Assembly: GCF_028583425.1 (NCBI RefSeq)
Contig: NC_072793.1
Coordinates: 64,485,028-64,549,027, forward strand
Origin: Eublepharis macularius
Taxonomy: Eukaryota > Chordata > Lepidosauria > Squamata > Eublepharidae
DNA length: 64,000 bases
Reading direction: 5' to 3'
How positions within the stretch are numbered: the first letter of the stretch is position 1; each line of letters opens with the position of its first letter. The translations under genes were made by a program, and so were the position numbers. Below the pieces are notes generated by a model. The model made no database searches and was not told the DNA's origin. It saw only the letters and a program-made list of their open reading frames with translations. Positions 55,192 through 64,000 of this stretch are shown piece after piece.

Positions 55192-55292
55192 GAACTGGAG
55201 AGTGGGGTGTTCCAGACGCCAATAGGAAGAGGAAGAAATTTTTTTTCTACTTCCTGCCTCCCTGATTGGGCGAAGGGAAACACCCGAGATGT
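55192..55292. repeat. DIRS 2 right inverted terminal repeat
   Basis: Inverted copy of 44084-44184, including 'caccccactctccagttc' on the other strand. Both copies still match closely despite the decayed coding sequence. Confidence 0.85.
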
Positions 55293-55347
55293 CCTCCTGT
55301 CCTCAGAGGAGAAGGACCCTTCACGGTAAGTGTCCAAAGGTCCGTTC

Positions 55348-55460
55348 CCCCATATTCCCTTCTTTCCCTCCTCCTGACAACTCCCATATTCTCATCATTT
55401 CCTGCTGTTTTCTCTCATTTCCATTCACCCACCTACCCCCTATACTATAGGCTACTATAG
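55348..55460 (-). repeat. Tandem-unit dispersed repeat, right of DIRS 2
   Basis: The reverse complement contains 'gggagttgtcaggaggaggg' and purine-rich sequence as in the units at 17838 and 43775. The DIRS integration therefore lies within one copy of this repeat. Confidence 0.5.
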
Positions 55461-55741
55461 AAAAAGCAAGTGCTCTGGTTGCTGCCAAGTAGGCTCCTCT
55501 ATGTGGAAGATCCCCCACGTTCCCTCTAGCTAGGATTGTAGTTTATAGGAGACACAAGGAAAGGGGTCTGGGTCTCCTAGAAATAGGTTTATGATTCCTT
55601 TCAATTTTTCTTGTGTTTAATTGTGGCGTTTGGGCATCTAAAGGCTCTTCTTCTTCCTCTTCTTCTGCTTTTGCTGCTAGTTCAGCTGTTTCTTCTACTT
55701 TTGGTGCTTCTACTTCTTCTTCATCCTCTTACCACCCAAGA
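55461..55741. other. Low-complexity TTC-rich sequence
   Basis: An interrupted (TTC)n/(TTCTGC)n stretch spans about 55648-55728. No gene seen. Confidence 0.5.
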
Positions 55742-56884
55742 GATGTATGCCAGGCATTTCTTTTTCAGCAGTTGGGAGAAAAGTAGATGGGCCTGGGAAT
55801 GGTAGGTGGAGGATTCCTTCCCGAGGGGCTTGACCTTGTTGGTAAAGCGAGAGCTGCCAGACTTTATGAGGGAGGTAGTGCAAGGGGTACAAGACCATCA
55901 TATCAAGGCTTTGGAAGTGGTGAGGGCGGACTCAGGAATCTGGGGATCCACAAGGCGCTTGTATTGGGCCACCTTGCAGAGAAGTAAGCTGATTCCCTAC
56001 AATGAGGAGAGGTGCCTCAAAACCACATTGTCTCCCTACCTTATCAAGAATTTCCCATCCCATCGTTTCCTGACAGGTCTGTTCCTTACGCTTTGAGAGA
56101 TGTAAGGTGGAGGGCGTACCATCAAATCCTTCAGGTGGGGGCCACTACTTTCGGAGCGCACAGAAACCAACAGCAGTGCCCGAGGATAACTTGTAAAAGC
56201 CTGATTCAAGACATCCATGAAACCATCCCCCATGCCCTAAAAGAATGCACAGCTGTAAAGAGGGAATGGGCGGGGGTGGCCAGGGTGTTGAAGTGGCTGT
56301 TCTTCATTTTTCAAGAGTGGGAGACAATCACTTCTTGGCTGGAACCTGAGGAATACGGGAGCCCAGGGCAGAGATAGGGACAGGAAGGAAGAGTACTGGA
56401 GATCCCTGGAAATAAACAGAGTCTCTATAAGGTTCTGTGGTTCGCCTAGTGAACCTTGTTTTCATAAGCAGCATTATGAGAAACAGACGAGAGGAAATAT
56501 GTACAAAGAAAAAAGTACCTCTTTCAGACATGGTACAGTACGTTACCTCATACTTAGACAAAATACAGAGGTGGGAAGAAAAAGGGTCCAAGAGGAAAGT
56601 GTGGCTGAGTAGATGGCAATGGTATAGGGAGGTGAATCCCCCTGTCCATTGAGAGGTGTTGCTTTGTAGTGTTTATAATGTAATGTTTATAGTCTGATGT
56701 TTATAATTTGTTTATAATGGTTTTATAGTGGTTTAATAGGGTTTATAGTGTTTATAGGATTTATAGGATTCTTTTATAGGGTTATTCTAAAGCTTTTGTA
56801 TATTTCTCCTAAAGTTCTTGTGATGTTAATATCAAAATTCCAAAAGGTTTCTAAAGTGTCTTGCAAGAGTAATTAAGGTTTTTT

Positions 56885-58849
56885 TTTTTTTTTGAAAAAT
56901 TTTTATTGGGTTAGAATCCATTATTTCCACATTTACATTCAATTTTCCCCAATTTTTTCATCTCTAACCCCCTCCCTTTCCCCCCCCTTTTTGTTGACTT
57001 CCAGCAGCTTTCCAACCCTTTGTCCCCTTTCCCTTACTTTTATTAGCTTCCTCTATCTAAAACAAATATATATTCTCCATTATTCTAAGCAGTACATCCT
57101 TAACTATTTTTAACATTATATGCCCAAACTGTAAGCCTTTGTTTCCATCTTAGATAAACAATTTATCCCAATTTTTCAATTTCAGGTATTTCTATATATC
57201 ATAAACCATATAGATCATACATTCGTTTATATCAAACAATTTGACTTATTCTCTATATATATTACTCATTCTATCTTTTTATAATAGTTCTATATATCTC
57301 TCCTCACGTAGTCAATCAATTTGACCCATCTATATCTTCAGACATTCAGTTTGGTACAAAACTTGTCAGAAAAAAAAGAAAATATTGTTAGTTAATCGCT
57401 CCTTATATTTAGTCCTTATAATTAATTATTTTCTCTATGTTCTGTTTGTTAACCTATATATATCTATATATATGTCAATCTATTAATCTGACTGCTTATT
57501 AATTCACATTTATCTCTTCTCCCCCCGGTAAAGTCTCCCCCCTCTACTTCAATACTTCAGTAGTTCTCAAACTGCCACAGTTTTCCTCCCACCTCCCATT
57601 TCTTCTCCAGGTATTGTTTCAGCTTCTCCCAGTCTGTGTTGAACTGCCCTGAGTCCAGATCTCTCAATTTTCTTGTCATCTTGTCCATTTCAGCCATATA
57701 CAGCAATTTGTAAGTCCAATCTTCAATAGTTGGCACTTCTTGTACTTTCCATTTTTGCGCATACAAAAGTCTAGCTGCTGCTGTCATATAAAATATCAAC
57801 GTCCTGTGTTGGGCTGGAATTCCCTCCATTCCCAAGTTCAGTAGCAGGAGTTCTGGGTTCTTATTAATTTGAAATTGTAAAATTTCACTCATTTCTCTTA
57901 TTATTTCCCCCCAGTACTGCCTGGCTACCTCACACGACCACCACATATGATAGAGGGAGCCCTCATGCTTCTTACATTTCCAGCATTTATTAGAAGTATT
58001 CAAATTCCCTAGCGCAATCTTCTTTGGTGTCATGTACCAACGATAGATCATTTTATAAATGTTCTCTTTGATATTAATACATGTCGTTGTCTTCATTGTA
58101 GTTTTCCACAAGTATTCCCATGCCTCCATTGTTATTTCTTTATTAAAGTTTATAGCCCATTTCACCATTTGTGTTTTAACTATCTCATCCTCGGTATACC
58201 ACTTCAACAGTACTTGGTATACCTTGGATATTCTTTTCTTATCTTCTTTAAGAAGGGTCTGCTCTAGTTCCGAATTCTCTATTCGTATACCTCCCTTTAC
58301 AGAGTCCGAATTATATAAGTCTCTGATCTGTCTATACTGGAACCAATCGTAGTTAGGTGATAGTTCCTCTTGTGTCTTTATTCTAAGTTTGGATGCTTCA
58401 GTTTTAGTTATTTCTTTATACGTTAAACATTGTTGTTCATTATCAACAGCTCTCGGGTCTATCACCTCATATGGAACCACCCACAAAGGGGTTCCTTCTT
58501 GTAGATAAATTCTGTACTTCTTCCAGATTATGTATAGACTTCTCCGAACAAAGTGATGCAGGAACATCGAGTTGACCTTTACTTTGTCATGCCATAAATA
58601 TGCGTGCCATCCAAATATTTTTTTATATCCCTCTAGGGCTAATAGTTTCTTGTTCTTTAATGTCATCCATTCTTTCAACCAAACTAGGCAGATTGCATCA
58701 TGATAAAGTCTCAGATTGGGCAGTTGCATTCCGCCTCTTTCCTTTGCATCTTGTAAAACTTTCACTTTCACTCGAGGCTTCTTGCCTGCCCAAACAAAAT
58801 CTGATATTTTCCTCTGCCATTTTTCATTTTCCTCTGCCATTTTTCATGG
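56885..58849 (-). mobile_element. 5'-truncated L1 LINE with 17-bp TSD
   Basis: The insertion is bracketed by AGTAATTAAGGTTTTTT (56868-56884 and 58850-58866). On the minus strand it ends with 'ccaataaaaatttttc' followed by a poly(A) tail, seen as T's at 56885-56893. It covers the ORF2 C-terminus and 3'UTR. Near its truncated 5' end is a direct repeat of 'attttcctctgccatttttc' (about 58806-58847). Confidence 0.92.
57557..58840 (-). pseudogene. L1 ORF2 C-terminal region (open but truncated)
   Basis: 427 codons are uninterrupted. They contain KISDFVWAGKKPRVKVKVLQ, the RGGMQLPNLRLYH block and the C-terminal cysteine segment CWKCKKHEGSLYHMWWSC. It corresponds to the last third of L1 ORF2p. Endonuclease and the RT active site are missing through 5' truncation, so it cannot act alone. 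It is better preserved than the paralogue at 2310-3708, so it is probably a younger insertion. Confidence 0.9.
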
Positions 58850-58978
58850 AGTAATTAAGGTTTTTTGATGTCAATAACTATGTTAACTCTGTAACCATCT
58901 TTAGCCATCTGATCTTGCAATTTTTAACTGTAAAGACGTTTTTGTTATGTAAAAAGGTTTGTAAATAATAAAAAAAAA

Positions 58979-61900
58979 TCTGTTTTCCTATGTGGAAGAG
59001 CAACTGGTAGGTAGCAATGTGAGGACTGTAGTTGGCAAACAGGAACAAATAGGAAGGAGCCCTAGATATGTGGGCTCTAGGGCTTGAAAAGTTTAAAGTC
59101 ATAAGCAGCACCTTGAATTGAAATTGTTCACAATTAGTGTTATCTTAGTCAATAAGATGATTGTGTGCATTGCTATGGTGGGCATAAGTTGCTATGCTGA
59201 TGACTTTCAGGCCACCTTTGTGTGACTGATGTCTTGTGCGAAGTAACTGTTACAATCCACAATTAAAGCATATGCAGTCTTGAAAATAATATGTGGTCAG
59301 TGCTGTGGGTGAGGCCATCTAATTATGTCTCAGTGCCACTAAAATGACAGCTGTAACTGTGGCAGAGAGAAAATAACTAGTATCCCATATGCATGATTAT
59401 GTGGGAAAGGCCATGTGAGAGTTTGAGACAGACTAACTTACATTACAGATGAGAAACAGTTGCTGTGTATAGATGGTGAAAAAGAATGATAGAAACAAAA
59501 ACAAACATACAGTCTGCTTTTCTGGAGACAAATTCACAAGGCAGGGAGATGTCACTGGAACATACTCAACCAACTGTGCTTCTTTGCTGAAGACTTTGTT
59601 CCACCCATGACTTCCTCTCCTCTCAGCTGGGAAATCACTGATGTTTTTATACTGATAGATTTTGATTCAACAACATGTGTTCCTATTAATCCAAAAGATG
59701 AGGGAGTAAAGAGACAGTCTTGAGTAAAAGCCTTAGCTATTACATTGTCAACAGTACATGTAACTAGGGAAAATGGGACAGGTGCCCTATTTTTACAAAC
59801 TTGGCTTCATCAGCTTTTTAACTGAATTATTACAGGGAGAACACCAGACACTTTGTGTACTATATTGCCTAGGCAATGTCTACATTTCAGGGGAGACAGG
59901 GTAGAGAGATTGTACAGTGAACTCTCCTTTCTCCTCTGTTCCTGGCTCAAAAGAGAGAAAATGATCAGCTGCCCTTAGCCTCATTCAGGACATCTTTTCA
60001 GCTTGCGGATTGAGGATGAAGAGCTTCTGTTTGTTCTCCCTGAAACCATGGATTGGATCCAGACTAAATTTTCCACTGAACATATGGTCTGATTTCAAGA
60101 CAGTATCTGAAATTCAGAATTTTGGCTGAAAACCTTTCTGAGACCAGTATTTTGGGAAACAATTATGATAAAGCCTTATGCAGGGATTCATTGATGTAAG
60201 TTGCCAGACACTCCTGTCAGAAAGTTTCATTCCCTGCCTCCCACCCCAACAACTTCCGGTCAGCTGCGAATAAGAAGAGATTGGAAGGATTGGAAAGGAG
60301 TGAGTTAGCCTGTTCTGTTCTTGTCAGCACCATGCTCCTAGCACATTTATTTTGTATATCTTGCATTCTGTAGTTGTGGGCCTTTGAAGGAGAGTCTTAG
60401 CCAAGCTCTATAGTGTGGTGGTAGTAGGTGTTAAATTTGATAGTAGAGATGGAATCTGATAGTAACACTATCAAGAGTACCCTATCAAATACAATTTTTA
60501 AATCTTAACCTTGATTATGAACATTGAGGAACCACATGGGGCTCAAGGAATGACTGAGGCAGCCCATGTTCAAACCAGCACCATCCAACATAATAGTTGG
60601 GCAAACCCAGTAAAGACTAAATCTGGGGATTCATGTTACAAGGGAAAATCTGTTTGGACCAGCTCTTGAAATTTATCAAGATAGTAATCATTTGATCATT
60701 GCTTTGCCAAGGGTGCTAGAATCCTCTCCTTTCCCTGAATGGTATAGTACTGTGTGTTTAATCTGCATTGAGAAAAGGCAAAATCTCTGCGACTGTGCCT
60801 TGATGTCTTAGGCTGAGAACATTCTCTACACTGATTCCTGCTGTTGAACAAGCACAATCAGGGACATCTACCAAATGTCAAATCAGCATATTTTCCGAAG
60901 GAAACAAAAGATGAGCATTCAAAGATAAGACTGGAATGTGAGGAATCTGGACATTAAATAGCTGAAAATACCTAAAAAGCAGGGGAATTTACAATGAGTA
61001 GCTTCCTTTCGCTGCCAGTTTACTTGAGGGTCCAAAATAATGGCTGGGGGAAAGATAGGAGCTGGATATTGTTAGTACAAATAAAACATTTACCTTGTAC
61101 ATTGTTGGTAGACTTGGGGGCATAAATTTCCCCTTTTCAGATCAAAATTTGCCACTTTGTAAAATAATTGTAACATTGGTCATTAGTGAAATTCTTCCTT
61201 CTATTGGGTAGGCCAAGCAGTTGTAGATTGTGGGATTAAAATTTGTTCATTTTAGGAACTGGTTTTCAAAGCAAGTCTCATGCTGAAATCAGTTTTACTA
61301 TCCATTGCTGTGTGCTGTTGGGGCATAAATTTACACAGAGGGAAGACAACCCTAATTCTGTGGGATGTGGGAGGATGGTGGTAAAAAATTAAATTATTTT
61401 TCTGCATTGTGAAACTTTTGTTTATGGTTATGGAAAATGTCATCAGGAGCGTCAAGGTTGAGGCTGGTAGAATCAATATATGTTTTATGGGCTGGTACAT
61501 TGGTTGAGTTGTTAGCTGAATGCATTCCTTCCAGGTTCCTAAAACTGTGGCCATCTTAACTTCAGCTATTCATTCTTGTATCAAGACACAGTTATTGCTT
61601 TTGATGTTGCTGTCATTGTTGTACCTGTACCTGTTCATAGTTTTGATATGAACTGTTGTAAATAGAGGCTATGCATTGGAAGACAAAATTAGCAGTGAAA
61701 TGTTGAAAGGCTGATCAGCTGGACTGGAAACTCTTTGGAAACTGGCCAGTCAGTGGCAACAATACATTCTTCTAGAGTATGTAGATGTTATTAATCAAGG
61801 TGATGATGATATAGGCAGGACCAACAGGATAAAGCACTGAATCAGCACTCACCTACATTTGTTCCAGTGGATTTCCAGAATAAACTTGAACAGCACTTGC

Positions 61901-62100
61901 ACCATATGAAAAATGGGGGTGGGGTGCAATGTGGTTCTCTAGCAGTCTGTGGTGCTAATTGGGAGAAGGGATGATGGAATTATGTTGTAACAGCCTTGAG
62001 CTCCTGCAAGGTAGAAAGGCAGCTAATAAATGTTTAAATAAATAAAATAAAACACTTGAGTTCAATATTAACTTCAGGAAGCTCAGTGAGCTTATATTGA
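58979..62100. other. Intron sequence, no gene recognised
   Basis: LINE-like fragments are suggested near 59040-59125 ('aagcagcaccttgaattg') and a tail near 61985-62050 ('cagccttgagctcctgca', 'aaataaataaaataaa'). No exon is supportable. Confidence 0.4.
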
Positions 62101-62149
62101 GAAAATACCATATGTCTAGAAATAATAATACCCTAACATGTTATAATAA

Positions 62150-62395
62150 TAATATAACATTCGATTTATATACCGCCCTTCAGGACAACTTAATGCCCAC
62201 TCAGAGCGGTTTACAAAGTATGCTATTATTACCCTACAACAATCACCCTGTGAGGTGGGTGGGGCTGAGAGAGCTCCAGAGAACTGTGACTTGCCCAAGG
62301 TCACCCAGCTGGCTTCAAGTGGAGGAGTGGGGAATCAAACCCGGCTCTCCAGATTAGAGTCCCGTGCTCTTAACCACTACACCAAACTGGCTCTC
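62150..62395 (-). repeat. tRNA-derived SINE, full length
   Basis: The minus strand reads 'agccagtttggtgtagtgg', 'ttaagagcacgggactct', a B box 'ccgggtttgattcccc', the 'agccagctgggtgacctt' body and the tail 'ggcggtatataaatcgaa' with 'tattattataa'. It is the best complete copy of this family in the window. Confidence 0.88.
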
Positions 62396-62508
62396 ATGTT
62401 GTTGGCTAATGCTCATGTTTTTCTACATTAGATATGGCCAGTACAAGAATACAAATATTACTATAAAATGCATTTTACCTAAAATGTAAACATTATCTGA
62501 AAATTATG

Positions 62509-63265
62509 AAGATATGCTGCCCGCTGCCAGGAGACGCCGATGGTCAGAACAGCTAAAAAATGATGTAGCAATAGTTCTAAAGAGCTCCATTCTAGAAGCA
62601 GAATGCCAAGCCTTGCTTGTTTCAGATCTGAATATGATCCAACATTAAGAAGAGATAATCCAGTCTCTTAAACCGCTACTTGTCAACAGCAAACCTCCAA
62701 ATCAAAAACTGCACCCCAGCAACAGCTGGTTTGATCAGGAATGTAGGGCGTTTAAAGCCAAAATATCTAAGTTCATGAAGATCACACAAGGTAGTATGGA
62801 ATCTTCTAGAGTTCAGCATATAGCTAAATTAAGATTTCAGTATAAAATCTTGCTTAAAAGCAAGAAGGCTGCTCATGCCAAGCAATCATGGAATGAGTTG
62901 GCTCAAGCTGTTGTTGAAAAGAAAGAATCCCGGTTTTGGGAGTTAGTCTCATTTGGTATGCGTAGATCTCTTTATCAAATAGAAGCCCAAATTCCTGGGA
63001 ATATTTGGTATGAACGTTTTATGAAAATATACCAATCTCCACTACTCCCAGCTAAGCAGAAATTAAGGAACAGGTCTTTTGCCATAGAAGCGCAGATGCT
63101 CCCGGAATGGCCCGTTGTAACGGCAGCCGAAGCTGGAAATCTTATAGCTTCCTTAGCTTCAGGAAAATCTCCAGGGGAAGATCTGATCCCAGCAGACCTG
63201 ATATGGCCAGTAGATCTGGGCAAATGGAAACAGACTCACAGGGCAAAGCTAAAACTCCATTCTAC
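62509..63265 (+). pseudogene. LINE ORF2 linker/RT N-terminal fragment
   Basis: The long open block (62775-63265) reads KILLKSKKAAHAKQSWNELA, KESRFWELVSFGMRR and then SLASGKSPGEDLIPADLI. The last phrase is the 'GKSPGPDGIPAEL' block at the start of LINE reverse transcriptases; upstream in the same frame is WFDQECRAFKAK. The RT itself is absent. The clade is not determined. A SINE head abuts it from 63268. Confidence 0.75.
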
Positions 63266-63267
63266 AC

Positions 63268-63362
63268 AAGTTCTTGGGGTTGAGTGTAAATGCCACATGG
63301 ATTATGGATCTGGGACCTTCCACATGCAAAACAGACACTCTACCACCGAGCCACAACCCCTC
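63268..63362 (-). repeat. tRNA-derived SINE head (second family)
   Basis: The minus strand reads 'gaggggttgtggctcggtgg', 'tagagtgtctgttttgcatg' and 'ggaaggtcccagatccataa', matching the family at 12405 and 29015. Confidence 0.75.
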
Positions 63363-64000
63363 ACCATTTTAATGTAGAATTGTTGTGTCCTTAGTAACAT
63401 ATTGGGTAATGAGCTGGCTTCCATTGTGGGGAATAATAGGAGAAAAAGTTAATGTTTCAAGGAGAGGCCATCTGTCTCCTGGTTAAGAGGAGGAACCAAG
63501 AGTAGGTTGAGTTAAGAAGACTGCTGTAGTTAAGGGATGTAGGCCTGCATAGGTTTCCTTCATAAGAGGATGGGCTCAGTTCTTTGGGGAACCTGGAAGA
63601 TCTACGTTTTATCGCCACATACAGAAGTATTGTGCAGGCATCTCCTAGTTATATTCCACTTACAAGAATGCTTGGAAAGGTAAAGTTGTCTTCCAGGACT
63701 GCTTGATCAGGTAGATCTCTGAAGAATATTCTAGTTCTACTGTGAAGATCGACTCATCAGAAAGTTGTGTACTCCTCTGGAAACTCAAGAGAAAACCACC
63801 TAAAGATACCTGAACCGACTTTTAGATTTATGAGTCAAGTAATTTGATATGGTAAGAAACAATGCCTGTAGATGGGAGCAAATTGCCACATTTAGGAAAG
63901 ATAGAGGCTTGCTTTTTTTTTTTTTTTTTGCTTAAGGAGAGATTATCTGCTGTCATTTATGTACTGGAGGGTGAAACATGTCAACTGAAAATGTTCTTGA
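63363..64000. other. Intron sequence, no gene recognised
   Basis: A T run at about 63912-63929 is the only notable simple sequence. No exon is supportable. Confidence 0.45.

Larger units (their letters stand above)
44064..55347 (+). mobile_element. Second DIRS element, decayed and split by Gypsy
   Basis: Inverted terminal repeats of about 100 bp lie at 44084-44184 and 55192-55292. The outer ends are complementary to an internal region at 54873-54956, the DIRS layout. The order is gag-like (44375-46212), RT-RNase H-methyltransferase-like (46140-47706, continuing 53500-53810) and tyrosine recombinase (about 53770-54854). Gag and recombinase carry frameshifts. A Ty3/Gypsy element (47707-53494) sits in the RT reading frame. 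This DIRS is a different family from the one at 19225. Confidence 0.9.
55742..58978 (+). mobile_element. Tx1-like (?) LINE 3' part, interrupted by L1
   Basis: Frame-shifted blocks at 55806-56096, 56012-56377 and 56437-56652 read like the C-terminus of a LINE ORF2 downstream of the RT: VRWRAYHQILQVGA, then a cysteine/histidine segment CPRITCKSLIQDIHETIPHA ending KEC, and IQRWEEKGSKRKVWLSRWQW. The Tx1/L1 relationship is inferred from this layout. The 3'UTR has repeated 'gtttata' words (56672-56790). After the L1 insertion (56885-58849) it continues from 58867 to an A-rich end at 58978. Confidence 0.55.

Noticed and set aside
31754..64000. First exon of the short DPYSL3 isoform or exon 2 within the window
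   Set aside because: I searched by eye for the expected short-isoform start and the first dihydropyrimidinase-like codons and found neither.
1..64000. CRISPR array, operon, prophage or bacterial integron
   Set aside because: The repeats are transposon termini and SINEs; there are no regularly spaced short repeats and the DNA is clearly vertebrate.

Overview
The window is vertebrate nuclear DNA, most likely from a squamate reptile (lizard or gecko). The evidence is a CpG-island first exon of a vertebrate gene, squamate-type tRNA-derived SINEs (with the 'gtgtagtggtta' A box), 5S-rRNA-derived SINEs, L2-like, L1 and probable Tx1-like LINEs, a Penelope-like remnant, hAT MITEs, two DIRS elements and a chromodomain Ty3/Gypsy element. 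There is no bacterial-style gene organisation. Only one host coding exon is recognisable.

Layout. 1-31 kb lies upstream of the gene and is made of layered transposons. An L2-like LINE (1324-6640) carries a 5'-truncated L1 with an 18-bp target-site duplication (TSD) and a hAT MITE with an 8-bp TSD. Further MITEs and SINEs follow between 9 and 18 kb. A structurally complete DIRS retrotransposon lies on the minus strand at 19225-24983, with near-identical inverted terminal repeats, an internal complementary region, and open gag, RT-RNase H and tyrosine recombinase frames. A CpG island (about 31060-32060) holds the first coding exon of DPYSL3 (CRMP4, long isoform) at 31424-31753, ending in a perfect splice donor. 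The rest of the window is read as its first intron.

The intron contains an L2-like remnant, a 1.18-kb hAT element inside a SINE, a Penelope-like inverted repeat, a 944-bp GC-rich insertion with a CTCF-like site, and a second DIRS (44064-55347). That DIRS is decayed and split by a nearly intact 5.8-kb Ty3/Gypsy chromovirus (47707-53494, minus strand) with 763-bp LTRs that differ at one base by eye. Right of it, a probable Tx1-like LINE is interrupted by a 5'-truncated L1. A last LINE fragment and SINEs close the window.

The strongest observations are these. (1) In the intact DIRS, gag and RT are in the same frame separated by one UGA in the leaky context UGA-CUAG, and the RT frame has no ATG before its conserved N-terminal block. 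(2) The Gypsy element has no obvious tRNA primer site. Instead, 11 nt after the LTR are perfectly complementary to the predicted first 11 nt of its own transcript, the self-priming arrangement of the Tf1/sushi group. (3) Its pol frame continues through the polypurine tract and about 143 codons into the 3' LTR. (4) A hAT MITE family carries a 15-bp-arm palindrome holding two CRE sites (TGACGTCA).
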